Numbered from the stretch's first letter, positions 26,380 through 40,000 are shown. The stretch is 64,000 nt of DNA from Dipylidium caninum (GCA_017562135.1 QEYB01001188.1:1-64000), one strand, 5' to 3'. The notes: a model not told the origin generated them from the sequence alone. Made by a program: numbers and translations.

Positions 26380-27450
26380 AAAAAAAAACGCGATTTACAT
26401 CTACTTTCCTTGTACGAGTTTGACTTCAGTCATAGTACATCTCGGGCTCCGAAAATCATTTATGAGGCATTCGTAGAAGAATCTACTAACGAAAATAACG
26501 AAAAAATGCTCGATATTGGTTGCAAAATTGTCGTTTTGGCGATTTGAGTATCGTCAACAAGCCTCGCTTCGAGGAAGGCCACCGGGTGTTGTTGATGATG
26601 AGGAAGAATTAAGAAGGGCAGTTTAATCTGACCCACACACAGAAGTATTCGTGAACTTGGATGTGAGCAAAGAACTAGCCACCTATACGACGACTACGGG
26701 TGTGTAGAGACATCTGCATACCATAAATAAAGAAAAGAGTTGGACCCGTATGTGTCTGCTGCACAAACAACTGGCGCGAATGCAGGTGTTCGAGCGCAAG
26801 CCGATTAGTGCGCCACTTTGCTGTTTCCCTCGCAATACACGATTTTCGCCATTCTTACACCAAGTCGTCACTCATGATGAAAAGTGCACTTTGAAAGGTA
26901 ATGGAGAAGGGTTAAGCGAGTTGGTAGGTGAGAACAAACTGCCGGGAGACACCCACAGGCCAAAATTTTATAAAAAGAACATTAGGGGCAGCATATAGCG
27001 GAATGTCGAAGGAGTACTCATCCATTGTTGCTTCCTAGATCAGGCGAAGCGATAACAACGATGGAGTCCTACTGCCGTGAAATTGAAGTAATGCATGAGC
27101 AGAAACGTAGGGAGCAAACAAATTAGCTTCATTGCTCAATGAACACGGTGCAACATTACCCAATGACATTGCGGAAGCACCACAAACAGCTTCAATCATC
27201 GTTGACAAATTAAATAACCTCAGTACAATGTGGAATTGTAGCACATCCGATATGTCACCGACCGACTATGAGCTTTTTCGCAATTATGGTTTATTTTTTT
27301 AAGAGAAAGGAATGTAATAACAAAAAAGGTTATAAAAGATTTTGAATGGTATACCAGCTCTTAGAATAAAGAATAGTCCAGAGGGCATATATAGCGTGCA
27401 AAATAACTAACAGGAAATCGTAGATGCAAAGGGAAATTATTTCGGATGAA
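26380..27450 (+). mobile_element. Degenerate mariner-family transposase (DD34D type), inactive relic
   Basis: Conceptual translation across several frames follows the mariner transposase order. The N-terminal part has LYEFDFSHSTSRAPKIIYEAF. Next come CRFGDLSIVNKPRFEEG (family FRSGDFDLKDKPRSGRP) and VDDEELRRAV. The first catalytic-Asp block reads FLHQVVTHDEKC (family FLDRIVTCDEKW). The PHPPYSPDLSPTDYHLFR block survives as SDMSPTDYELFRN. The C-terminal QEIVDAKGNYF matches the RWQ..ID..G.YF ending. Multiple stops and frameshifts interrupt it, so it cannot encode a working enzyme. I could not identify terminal inverted repeats or a TA target duplication with confidence. The limits given are those of the transposase remnant. 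Confidence 0.82.
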
Positions 27451-28275
27451 TATGGTAGATGAAGTGAAAAATTGCGCTTTTTGTTTTCTGCCTATATCCA
27501 ACGTCTGTTTCACAGTTTCCAACGTAATAATACTGACGACTTTCCTTTGTGTTATGCATATTAATGTATGTCTCCTCTGTCATGAGAAATGATCTGCGTT
27601 GTACATGGAATAAAGTTTTATGGAGATTTGTCTTCAACTGAGTTAGTGAAATAATGCCTAAAATGCATAAAAAAGACAATAACTAACTACACTTTCTCAT
27701 ACTTTAAGTGTGAACCTTTGGTAGGTTGATCCTAACTGCCATATTATCATCAGCATATTAACGGTCGGAGGTGAAAGCTGAGTTTGCATTTATAGTGACC
27801 GGTCACTAGGCAACACATCATTTCCTATTGAGACCAAAAAACGCAAGAGTTGCGTTCAACATCCTTTACGCACATAACCACATCCTCATGCGTTCTTGCT
27901 ATGCATCTTACATATCAGCATAACGTAAAGTACAGAGCACAAAACATCACTAATTTACACATAACTTTTCAAAAACTTATTAGACCACGCAAAATAGGCT
28001 TAGAATACCCAGAAGGGAAATGAGAGCACAAATTACTTTTTAACATACTCTTCACAAACGCGCTAAATTTTACAAAATATAGGTGCTACTTAATGGAAGA
28101 GGTGATAGATCAGTAAGGGGAGAGAGAAAAGGAAGAAGAGAGAAGAAGAGGGGGAGGAAATCAACGGGGGTAAGGAAAAGGTAAGATCAGAAGGAAGAGG
28201 CAACTTTGGCATTCGTCCTTCACCAGCGGTCTATTGAGCATTGAGGGAAAGGGCTCAGATGGACGGAGTAGGGGC
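27451..28275. other. Gap between mariner relic and channel gene
   Basis: AT-rich sequence that should include the 3' UTR of the minus-strand channel gene. No AATAAA on the minus strand was found near the stop, and no other feature is apparent. Confidence 0.5.
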
Positions 28276-31200
28276 CTAAGTACTGAAGCCAGGGTCCGAG
28301 ATGATTAGGTAGAAGCCCCAGTAGGCGCAATTGTATAGGATGAAACAGCAGGGGAAGAGAAACCGACTATAAGCGTCGATCTCTGAATTGAGGTCACTGT
28401 CCTTACTTTCCGACGACTTCCCCTCACCGCCCTCGGAATCGTCATCTATCTCCACCTCTCGTACTTGCAAGTAACGCTCTGGTAATGGATGATGTTGGCA
28501 CAAGGCCGTTCTAGAATTCCTATGAATCCTTTCATTACCATCCGGCGAAAAGGTGACTTTATGCCTTTTTCGCTGTGACGACAAAGCAGACATTTGGATG
28601 TCCCTAGGAACGATTGCGGTGTGATGGAAACGACTGGAGCGCAGGTTGGCCGAGCGAGTGGTAGCTGGAGAGGCCACCACCACAGCAGATGTGGTCCGAT
28701 CGTATTCCCAATTGGGAGGTTGGCGGGATTCATCGTTCCGACGTAGTATTTGACGAGGTGAGTGATCCACTGCACCCTTATTGTCCTACCGAGAGAGCAA
28801 CAAATAGTTTCTTATTCCCGACATTTCTACCATCCGAGAAAGAGGCAGTCAATGCAAGTGAGAAAAGGCTAATATTCCTCTTTCGAAAGGATACCTTATA
28901 CAGTAGGATAAAGATGTAAAAGAGTGCTTCTATTTGAGTCGAACATTACTAAATGTAACTGGTAGTGCATCGTGAACTTAATCCTCATGAAGCCTATTAT
29001 GAATAACTTTGCTTTTACTTAACAAATTACCTGGAAATTACAAAAGTCTCCATTTTGCCCAGCATTAAAGGGCTGTCAAAACTAGGCATTAAGTCGGAGG
29101 TTCCTTTGCGACAGGGGTTAATTGTGTCCTTCGGGGTCAAGTCGTATTCTTGGAAAGTTAGTGTCACAATATTTTATGTCGGCTTCCGATAGATTTCATT
29201 ATGCCTCCTTTCATACGTGTAATTTCTCATCATGTCTCTTTACTCGCACGTTCTAAACAGCGCATATACTATACTACCATATGAGCTTTCTTGAGGTGGT
29301 TCAGATGACAGGAGTTTGGGGAATCAAATCTAACCAGACGACTCAAGTAAGGAGGATTAGTTCCTCAGGGATGAGGAATAAAGGTAGTGGAAACTATGTG
29401 AGACAGGCAGCGTGCTTTCCTATTATTCAGCGGCGAGTTTGGACGTCCATCACTCAAATTAGCAGAAAATTTACAAGATTTGGTGGGTGATAAATCAACT
29501 GCGAAATAAGCCTGTTACCGCATTTTAAAGCGGCCTGTATTAGTGTTAAGTGCAAATTCCACTAGCTTCATGCTACATGATGCATTTTCCTTTTCTACTT
29601 ACTTTCCCCAGACCAAAAAGGTAAGTAGGCAGAAGTCGACGCTCTCCCACATTCAATCACTTATTCGGATCCACAACATTTCCGCTCGTCGCAAATCCCT
29701 CATATACTGCGGCAGGGATTAGCTGGCGCACTGCACACAAAAATTTGATTTCGGGGAGCCGTAAGGATTGTACATGCTAACACACACAAAGGAATTTAAT
29801 GTAGTCCCGAAATTACACTTAATGGGTGAAGGGAGATATCTATAGTTCCAAGATATGAGAAACTTTAGAAGTCCAGTCAGAAGATTAATGTGGAGTAGTA
29901 GAATGGATTATCCTCAGGCCGACACGCAGGTTGGACACACACTAGATTGTTCAGTAACAGTCACTAATGTCTCTTCAAAGCAGCTGGAAAGGCAAACCAT
30001 TTTGGTGGTTCAGTGAAAGAAGACGATGGGTATTGTAAAGTATTTACCAATGAAAATGGCGCTCCTGACCAAAAATCTTACGGACAATTTCTCAGTCTTC
30101 CCAGAGGGAAAATAAAGAAAAAAGTAAGTCCCACGGACTTACGTAGATGTGGTTACAGTCGGGGCGGTAGCAGAGTTGAGAGGTCACATCAAACCGCACT
30201 GCGCGGCAGTTGTTCTGCACACATGGACACTTCGAATAGTTCTTCTGAGGGCCTTCCGCCATATTCAAACTTGGTGATATAAGTGTCTCACGATATTGCG
30301 GATTAATTAGGCCACAACAGGTGCAACGCAGAAGCATTTGATGCGGTTTGGGCGATTGACAGGGGCAAACGACTTTGGCCAGGGCGCCACGCACCGCCTG
30401 CCTGACCTGCATGTTAGGTTTGAATGTCAGAGTTTGCATTAGTTTTGTATTCCTAAAAGTTTATTCATAGGAGCAACTCAAGGAGTCATGTTGATTTGAG
30501 GATTAACAAACTTGTCCTCTTCCGGAATGAATGCTACTACACGGGCTATAAACCCATTTTATTTTCCCTGCTACCAAGAAATATGCGTAGTTTGTGTTTC
30601 GAAGCCGAAACTTCCTTCACCTAGATAAAATCTAAAAGTTGGTTTTATTTTATAAAATAACGCAGATATTTAACTGCACTTTTCTGAATGGCTGCGGATG
30701 GCCAATGATTCCGGTTACCATGACCACCGGAATGCAGGATGTATAAAGGCCATGGAGTGTCAAATAATGGGCAACGGTTATAAGCAAAGACTTTAAAATC
30801 ATTACTACTTGTGAGCAATTTGCAGAGTACATAGTCGGATGCTGGTTGATGCTCACAACGAGGGTATCCTAAGGCCTGTCACAATCTTTCAGCGAAATTT
30901 CGAAGTTACAGAGACTGCAAGCTGTGCCAGCAGCGTTTAGAGTTGTTGAGGCGAGCCGAATAAATTGTCTGGAAAGTTTGTTGAAAAAGGGGTTATAATA
31001 AATATGAAGTGAGTCTCTCGCTCGTGCACTTTTCAGCAACTGCATGGGGTGGAGATATTGAAAGAAGAAGAACTGCAAAAAATATTGGGCTGCATGACGA
31101 TCCTATTCATGTCCTTTGAGGTGTTTTCCCATTATATCATACGGAACTTCTTATTCTTCTAGATAAGGTATACTTCCTCCTAATCAAAATCTTGAGGATT

Positions 31201-34200
31201 TCCAACAACGAGACAGCCACTTCTTAAAACTTTCACTTTGCCTTATTTCAGTGACGGTGAAACCTCGAGAGCGTATTTAGACGCATTAATACACAAAGGA
31301 GCGCCATTCCTCAACTTGCTCGTATACATTCCATGTGGCATACATTTTATCAGCGAAAAGTGTGGCAAGCACGAGTTGAATCTCGGCAGCAATTACTAGA
31401 AAGGGAGTAAGAGTGAGGAGAATGATTCTCCCTTTCTCAAGAAGCTCCGTATCAGTTGGACATGAGCACCTTACCACACATGCCAGTTGTGAATGGATAA
31501 AAAACGGTTAAGATTGGCCTCAACGTTATGCGGTTAATGATGTGCAAGTCAGTCCTGTGGGATCTCTTTATCTCTACGATCCTAACAATGAGGTTACTTG
31601 CTCCGAGTTCGTGCGATTATCTTGTTTGGTATGGAAGATCGCGGGACAGTTTAAGGTTCCCTTTTGGGCAGAGCTTCATAAGGCAGATAAATTCTTGCAA
31701 CCCTTTGGTGTTTAGGTCCTCTATATCGAAAGACTGTAGTGATACTGTTACAGAAAGGTTTGAAACTTGAGAGCGAAAAAGTAACATAAGGAGAGGCGGG
31801 TTGGTAATTAGCCTTCGTTATTTTTTTCTCAATTAACTTTTTACTAGCTACAATATATATTTCGGGAAGTAATTAAAAGAGTCCAGAAATCCTAACAAAT
31901 TATTAATTTGGAGAGAGATTGTATGTCACCAAAGGTGCTTTCGTCGAAGTTCTCCTAGTCGATTAACTTTAAGAATTGTCATATTTCTTCCTCATCATGA
32001 TTTTTCCTTTTTCCAGGTATTCGAATTTTAGGGGAACGAGACAATTCCATTAACAAACTATCGGCACTTCCAGAACACTCACCAGTTCGAAAATGTTTTA
32101 ACCGTAACTGTCCTACTAGCAATTCGATTCGCATAAAAGAAAAAGGACATTTAAGCAGACCTTGTACTGTGCCTCTAGTATGTTCTACAATTATGTGGAT
32201 CACCCAAATTAGGATTTCTCTGCTTGACCCACTCACCCTTCTGTTATATGAGATAATTTGAGTTGATTTGCAAGGAATTTATAGTAGCGTACCGGAGGTT
32301 TGAGTTTTGACACTTCCTCACTTGTCTCCACTTTGTACATGACCCATCCTTACGGGTTTCTTCGAGGTCTAGTATCCTTAAAATATTTTAGCTGAAGTAG
32401 AATTCGTGCTGGACATATTGGACCCCCGAACTCCAAATCCCATTAATTACATCCTACGTCCTGTCATGACGCATATCGAGATAAAAGTCGCATTCCTTGA
32501 AGAAAATATAAAAATGGGGCGAATTGAGAGAATTCGACAGTGGCCTGTGGTGACAAATACGGTTTGGCCGGTCAATGAACTTCATTTCACAAGACGAGGT
32601 GACTTTCGAGATTAGAGAATTTTCATACCTCATAGAACAGAAAGTGGCATCACAAAACATGTCCCTAATTTCGAACAGGGTTCCGGGAACTCGCCCAACT
32701 CTTGGCTAAAACAAAAATTTCATGCCATACCAGACAGATGTCTTTTTAACTGCTAACTTGAGCAAGACTATCTGATAACTCTTGTAAAGCCAGTCAAAAA
32801 TCCTATTGAACAGGAAAATCATAGCCGTCAAAACAATCGAAATGTGTTCATTCATTCATCAAGTAAATTGCTCTACCAGAATGACTTGTATTCTGAACTG
32901 AATAATTCAAAGACTTCATTCACAGCCGGATCAAAACTAGCAAAACGCAGAGAATGTTGTAGTGCGCCTACTACTTGATGAAAGGAAAACTCTCACCTGA
33001 TCCCTCCACTTGGAGAGGAAAACCTTTCTGGACCAATAACTGGCCACAGTGAATTCCAACATTGCGGCAATGACGAAGATGAGGCAGGCTATCAGCCATA
33101 TGTCGATGGCTTTTATATACGACACCCTGGGGAGTGTATTGTTCAAACTGGCAATCTGAAATGCAAAAGGCTTCTCAAAAAGATGCCGCCAAGTGTGGAT
33201 GAATGTGTTTTCTTCATCTCACTGCCGCACCGAGATGTGGTGCCTCCATTCACCCTAATTTCACTATATACCTTTGATCCTTCTTTAATCCTTTACAAGA
33301 AATATCCAAAAGTTATAGGAATTCAAACTTCCATTTGTGTAAGTTATCACAAGCGAATTGTCTCTAAGAGTTTAATTTCGCACTTTATTCATGCGCAGAT
33401 AAGTTGAGGCACTTTCATTGTGGAAACGATTTATCTTCAAGAGCGATACGTTTTACCTCATTGTAAATATAAAAAAAACAGACAATAACTTCTTTATACA
33501 GTTCTAGTGGAAAGGAATCAAGTGAAACCTACTAATAAAATCACCAATTAACTCATTTAATTATGTACTTGGGACATGCATATTTTCCACGGTAACTGCT
33601 CGATTTCATAAACATGACACTGCTTTCGATAATGAAAAAAAGTGGAACAACCTCTACCTTTGGCCACTTTACCATAAAGCTATTAGTTCACACCAACTGT
33701 CATTCGGGATAAACCGCAGCTCTTTGGAATACACTGGCTTGAACCTCTAAAGCAATCGTTCATCTACCATCTAGGACGCTTTCCACTATCGCAGCAGGAG
33801 GAAGTGATTGCTTAAGGTCGAGATTATTTTCTCGTCAGAAGAGTCTACTGACGAGGGGAGTGTTAAACAGGTATACAATGAAGTTATTTCCATTCACTTC
33901 CATTAAATAACCAATGAGAGGATTTGACTGCTATTCTAGAGAAGACTATTAATCAACCTAACTCGACAATCAGTCATGGTTAGCGAAAGATACGATGTTA
34001 AGGTTTAATGTGTTTGCGAGTGGGTCTTGGAATAGACCTCGTACAAATAAAAAGCTAGCCTCTTCGTTCATCGCGGCATAAATTCATCCCAAACGTTTGT
34101 GCAACCACTAAACACGTAGGGAAGGTAATGGAATTTTGTATTCCACGAAAACATCTCTCTGTCCTCCTATTCTCCCTTCGCTTTAATCCTCTGTCAAGTA

Positions 34201-37049
34201 CATTTCTTTTCAAAGAGTTGTAGTGAGAGGATGAAAAGGTGGAGGCCTTGCCTTGGTAAGAAGAGAGATAAGAGTTAGCAGACCCAACGTGACTCGAGCT
34301 GGAATTGCGTCGGGACTAACCCAAAAGGTGAGCCAGGAGACAATGACGATGAGGAAGGCGGGTATGTAAGTCCCAACCAGATAAGATCCGATTTGCCGTT
34401 TTAGCTGAAATCGCCCAAGGAGGCAGGTGTACGTTCCTGTGCTTGTAGTTTGGGGTGCTGTACAATCCTAGAGGGCAAATAAATAAAGCATGTTAAAAAA
34501 TTATTTTCAAGTAAGCGTCTAAATCATAATTTGATTTAGGCGCCTTTATATGTTTATTATTCTGCCGCCTCTTAAAATAGTGTCTGGCCTTGATTCTCGT
34601 AAATATACCCTTCAGAACATCCTCCGGGGGGAGGGAGGGAAGGGGGAGGATGCCGTCTAATTACGAGTTGAAAATCTCCATCCACTGTTTACGCAGATTA
34701 CGACAAGGCTTTAAATTAGCGCCCCATGGAGGTTATTTAATCTGTCATTACATTTGTGTCTGCCAACCACGTCTACAGTAATGTAGATTCCTGTAGGTAA
34801 GAATATACAGGGAAAAAGTAGCCTGTCTTTGTGCATCTTTCAGTAAATTCGAACTTTCAATTTTTCGTGGAGAAAGTGTTTATGAGTCAGGAGTTTTTGA
34901 AGTCCGACTTGAAGAAGGCGGATAAAAGTGAACCTCTAATCTCCCTTTATTCCTTTTACAGTTATTACGTGATTAAGCGATATCTTCCAGTATCGAATGA
35001 TGCTATTTTTCGATGTTTTGGGCGGTCCTTTTAGTGTCCGTTCGCGTGACTGACTCTGTCCGTATGTCTCTCTCACCTATAAAATCTCCACCATACACGC
35101 ACAATTTATTTTCCAGTCAATTTAACTGACAGATTTCCGATAAGACCACGCCTAATTTGGTGATGTTTGCCTCATCATTAACTTTAAAATTTAACATACA
35201 CCCCGCCACGTAAAAACATTCCTGACTATATGTCTGCCAGTAAATTATGCTGATGTACTAAGTCTAATGCACATGAACAGAAATGTGACAGATGGTATTG
35301 ACGGCGAATACCACTACGGTTGAGACAAGAGAGGCATTTGCGTTATTAGAAAAACAAAGTGTTGTGAAAGGGAAGGGTGAATGTTGTATAAACTGCACAC
35401 ACACCCATGCACATAATCAGAGATCTACTTCATAACTCCCTCTCCTAGCCCAGTTTGTCCCAATGTTCACTACTTGATGAGACTACGATTTTTTTGAAAG
35501 CTTCCCTTTTCCCATAAGAATAGTAAAGCATATTTTTAGGTTGATTTCGTCGTAAAAGTCAGAAGGTTCGACTAGTAACTCGGATGAGAGAGGAAGGTAA
35601 GGTGGATTTCGCGTGTTAGTGAATGACCAGAAAATGGCCTATTCGACTATAAAAAGGATTATTAAAGCTAAATAAACCTCCACCATATCGAAACATTGGA
35701 TATAATAAAAAAAAGCACTGCATGGACATCCATTTTATGGGAAGCATCAGTGCACCAGGCAAAGGATTGTCAAAATTACTTGCGGCACTTGAAATTTTTA
35801 AGCACCGAAACAGTGGCCTTTCATAAGTTCATTTTTCTCTCTCAGAGTCTGCAAATGATGAGTAAGTTCATTTTTCAAAAATGCCAATGGGGATGTGGGA
35901 AGGTAAATATGGGGAGGCAAAAAAATCCCTCTCATGTCTTTTTTCCGGGACATTTGCCTCAAGGGAACAGTGAAGTTATCTTGGAGGCACTCATAATAAA
36001 GTAAATTACGAAAAGGGTGCTGCAAACGCACGTGCGCCCATTCCTAGACATAATAAACCATTTAGTAGGTGGCCAGGAAGTCGCCAACACAGCATCACCA
36101 AGGTCATCTGCTTCTAACGTGTTCCCCATTAAGTACTGTGGAATTTTTACTCTACAAGTGACTATGAAAATTGAAAACCAAATCTCACCTCAGTCACAGT
36201 TGTCGAAGGCGTATTGAACTCCGAAATTAACATGTCATCGGCAAACTTGAGCGCATTATTTGCATCCCATATGAACTTCAACTGATCAATCGTGTAGCCA
36301 TAGCTGCCAATGTCCATGTCACAGTCCTGCTGGTCCATGGGAAAATTTCTCAAGTGCATCTCGCAAGCCAATTTCATGGTAATTTTCTGACTGTAATGAA
36401 TACTTCCGTCGGGACGCACGCGGATCATGTGATTGGGCACGGTCATGCGATAGAGGAAGCCTTCTTTTCCATTCCGAAAGAAGAGATCTGGCAGCCAGAT
36501 TTCATTGCGTTTATGAGTGAGTAAAATGTCACCAGTGATGGCCTGATACTCGGGTAGATGGTGCCACTGTAGGCGTGGATCTTTCCACGTTTGAACGAGA
36601 ATCATGTCGGCTGTGTACTGCATATTAATGACATCAACACTAGTAATTGCTAAGATTTTGATGGAGACGTGCACTTGTGTTGGCTCTCTGGTGCCCTCAG
36701 TCGGACGTTCATAGCGCCGGTAGTGGCGCATGAGGTATTTGATTAAGTTTTGCTTCACCACAGGGTACGGCAATTCGCTTCGCCCAGTGATGACTGGGGG
36801 CAGCGGTGGAGAGTTGAGGAGGCGCTCAAAATTAAAAAAAAGCGGGCGTGACAGGCCTTCAGACCTGTCAGAAGCCGCTTGAAGACGCAAAGTGAACAGG
36901 AGAATGAATAACGTCAGTGGACCAAGGGGAGAGAGGCAAATGGGCATTGCTTTGATCCACTGCGGACTCCTCTCCGCGTATGCATTGAGCCCAAAACTCC
37001 GAACGATTGAGTCTGTATGTGTATACGGAGAAGGGAGCAATGTACTCAA
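28276..37049 (-). CDS. Glutamate-gated chloride channel-like Cys-loop receptor subunit, four exons, 581 aa
   Basis: This encodes a pentameric ligand-gated anion channel subunit of the plasma membrane. Exons (minus): 36,189-37,049, 34,252-34,467, 32,997-33,155 and 28,276-28,785, all joined in phase 0. Residues 1-287 hold an N-terminal hydrophobic signal (Met35 is the better start by signal-peptide shape), loop D TWKDPRLQW, loop A IWLPDLFFRNGKEG typical of GluCl, and the Cys-loop C229-C243. Loop C spans C289-C302. M1 is GTYIPAFLIVIVSWLTFWV. M2 is PARVTLGLLTLISLLTK, with Pro-Ala-Arg at its inner end indicating anion selectivity. M3 is IDIWLIACLIFVIAAMLEF and M4 (RFLFPCCFILYNCAYWGFYLI) is close to the C-terminus. 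The M3-M4 loop is basic and Ser-rich. The donor after exon 2 is GC (AAG|GCAAGG). Residue 381, equivalent to the M3 residue that governs ivermectin binding, is Ile. A glycine-receptor-like subunit is the alternative name. Confidence 0.93.
30143..30406 (-). CDS. Cys-rich exon resembling the PIP4P/TMEM55 zinc-binding region, inside the channel gene's last intron
   Basis: This is an 88-codon open exon, phase 0 at both ends, preceded by CATGCAG and followed by GTAAGT on the minus strand. It is clearly richer in GC than the surrounding intron. It contains VVCPCQS...HQMLLRCTCC, then KNYSKCPC...NNC, then TSQLCYRPDCNHI. Phosphatidylinositol-4,5-bisphosphate 4-phosphatases (PIP4P1/2, TMEM55) have the same order: CxxCQS...HQ..VKCTVCN, then KKYVRCPC, then a C.RP.C.R.I motif. 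The second zinc-binding half and the two membrane helices of that family were not found nearby. It could be a nested or relocated gene fragment, or an in-frame alternative exon of the channel's M3-M4 loop, since the flanking introns are also phase 0. The family call rests on remembered motifs only. Confidence 0.5.
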
Positions 37050-40000
37050 ACTTTTACAAGGGTCGTCTCATCATGTCTCGCTGGCTGGCTGGCGTAATGG
37101 TTCGCCCGTTCGCGCATACCAACTCTCTGCGCTAACGCCGCAAAGGATTACTCTAGCCTATCCGGGCTAACCCCTGTTGACCTTCAGAGGCATAACCAAC
37201 CCACACCTTGGAGGTGAGACTACCACAGCCCGACATGATTGGCTGAAATGACGTAACATGACACAGATTCAAATAAGGTCAGAAAGAATTTACATATGGA
37301 GGAGGAGGAATCTTCTAGTGTGTGCTAATCTACCACGGTTAAAGTAAACAAAGACGCTTGTGTGACGGAGTTACGGCGGACACCCATCGGTTGGAGTCAT
37401 TTAATAAATGTTGTAACAAGCCAATGTTCAGCGAGAACAACCCATCGGCTTTGTCAGAACGTCACCTGCATTTGTTTTACTGCCACTTTCACTTCTACAC
37501 GCGAACGCGTCTGTGGTGAAGAGGTGAAAGTGACATCCTCCCCCTAGATAAATTGAACAGGAGCCAATGACCACTGTTTAAACTAAAGTTAATAGTCCCC
37601 AGGATTGTTCAATAGATGAAGGGAAACTAGAAAGGGACTGACTTTGTTTCATTTAAAGACCATTACACTATCACGAACAGAAGTCAGATATAACTTAATT
37701 AGACCTGCGAAGAACGCAGAACCGTCACTGAAAAGTGCGAATCCAAAACGTATTAAATGAGTGTAGAAAGTTGTATTAACTTGTTTAGTAAAGTTTGACA
37801 CTGAGCGAGACCTTTTGTCCACAAAAAGTAATATGCAGACTAGTAGCTCCGTATGCACTGCTACTATTACTTGCTTCATTTTGATTGTCCTTTAGTGTAA
37901 TAAAAATTTACATCATTGATGTAGTTGTGATTCACTCCTCGATTTTACAAAGTCTTTACATTCTCCTAGAGTAGGCGAATACCTAAATTGGTAGTTGTGA
38001 AGAATGTACATGATCCGGAGACCATGAAAAAGTCACCGCTACCCACCCTCGCACTTGGTACCATCCCGTCCCTTGGGAAATGAATGTCGAGGGAAATGAA
38101 AGCGCAAGTGTACCTCAAAAGGTGGAGGTGGAGGCAGGATACAGTCAGGGTGGATCTCTGAACCGTTACCAAAACTACTTTATGTCATTTTTTCGCCTCC
38201 ATATTCCTAGAAGCAGAAAAAGTGGAATGCACGAGACATGAGAACTAAACAGCCGCGCTCCCTTTTCAATTTCAGTCAGCCAGATAACTTATACGTGACT
38301 TGAGATGTAAAGGGCATGCTGGTAAATAATAGTGAAGAAATAACACACCCTTCGTCTCATTGCCTTTCTGAGACGTAGGCTTCACGCGGAGATCAAAGGA
38401 ACGAAACGACTTAGGTATAGTTTCCAAGTGGTTTTGAATGGATTAGCTCAGCTTCGTGTTAAACTTCGCAGACCTCAACAGAGCCGGGTGGGCAAATAGA
38501 AATGTCGTGCAGACCACAAAAGTGTCCCACACACTCATTTTTATTCTCAAATCACAAATTGTAGACATTTTCCGCTTATTATTTTGATTTATAAATTTTC
38601 ATGACTGAATACTCATAGTAGGACCAACAAAGAAGGTTTTGAGGCAGTGATTCTCGTTGAGAGGTTTTTACTGACTTAACATGAACTTTCTCATAGATAA
38701 AGCAAAGCGTCCACGTCGCGTGGCATCTCTAGACTTGTCACATATCGTTCGGCAACTGGAAGACGTTTCAATGAGTCCCTATAGTTTGTATAGACCCAAA
38801 GGGTATGTATTTTATAACACGGTTTTCTGACTTATTCATAGAGAGAAGGCTAATGTAACTGGAATCACTTATTAATTACGCAATTTAGCTTTATTTTTAA
38901 TCCGAAGGATTTAGGCAAATTGTTTGAAATTCCATTCGTCATAGTTTGAGCCTGTTAAAATGCGCCTACAAAGAGGCACAGAGCCTAGTCAATGACAATA
39001 AGCATCATTTGAAAACACTACCACATCCTTCAGTTAGGTACATATTAGTTGAAAGTAAAAGGAGGACAGTGAGGTTGAGATATCATACTTCCTACACCGA
39101 AAATATCACACCTTGAACATGTGATGCTCCGTTACTTTGGGTTTCCGCTTAGGGTTGTGGACGTACAAGTTGTCTATGGTGAAGTAATGGCAATGTCTCG
39201 GGGGGATCAGAGTAGACCGTTTAATGGTTCAATGTAAGGATGTTGCTTTTCCCTCTACTCACATTTATTTTGCACTAGTTTGTCATGGTTTCCGCTAGTA
39301 CAGACTTGCGCATGCTGACATGAGTGCTTGCAGTAACACTAATGAGAGGTTAATTAGCGAGCCTGGAGACAATATATGTGTTCATCAATATTGAGTGACG
39401 AACGAGTGTCAAAAACTTGAATCGAGGCATACACAGCCTTGAAGACGTCTCTTTGTACTAACGGTCACAGCAATGGAGACCTTGACAAATGAAGGATGCA
39501 ATAATAAAGTTGGAAAAATGCTGAAAACCAAATTTTACTAAGTCATTGTTTTAGTGTTTATAGACATCCGGTTGATCTTAATTCATTCGAGAGCGACCAA
39601 ATGATATTTAGACCTGGACGAGTAGGGAACTCTCTGTAAAGTCAAAGATTGGATGATGGATTCTGTGAGGCGAATGCAAACATTCATGTCGGAGTTAGTT
39701 GATGGAACAGTTAAAAAGGAGTTAGAGGCAAAAATGTGTTTAGTAAACCTCACTGTTCACCTTGGTCGGCTGCTTTTGCGACTTCCTACTGCATCCATGT
39801 GGAAAGGAGGGACTAAATTGTTTGGCAACCTCATATGACTTATCAGGAAAAGGGTAAATGGACCTGGACTCTGGGTGGGTATTTTGTGTGACTAAATTCT
39901 GAAAAATGAAATTTAACATAATTTCTTCAATTTACTCACCCTACGAGCAGGCAAGCGAATATCAAGAGACGTGTCACTTTATTTTATGGTATGAAGTGAT

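Noticed and set aside
37070..37180. GC-rich stretch just upstream of the channel gene considered as a tRNA.
   Set aside because: No cloverleaf with a proper acceptor stem and TTC loop could be drawn.
39653..39838. 61-codon plus-strand frame starting MMDSVRRMQTFMSELVDG.
   Set aside because: Reads mildly protein-like but has no splice context, no family match and no neighbouring exons.
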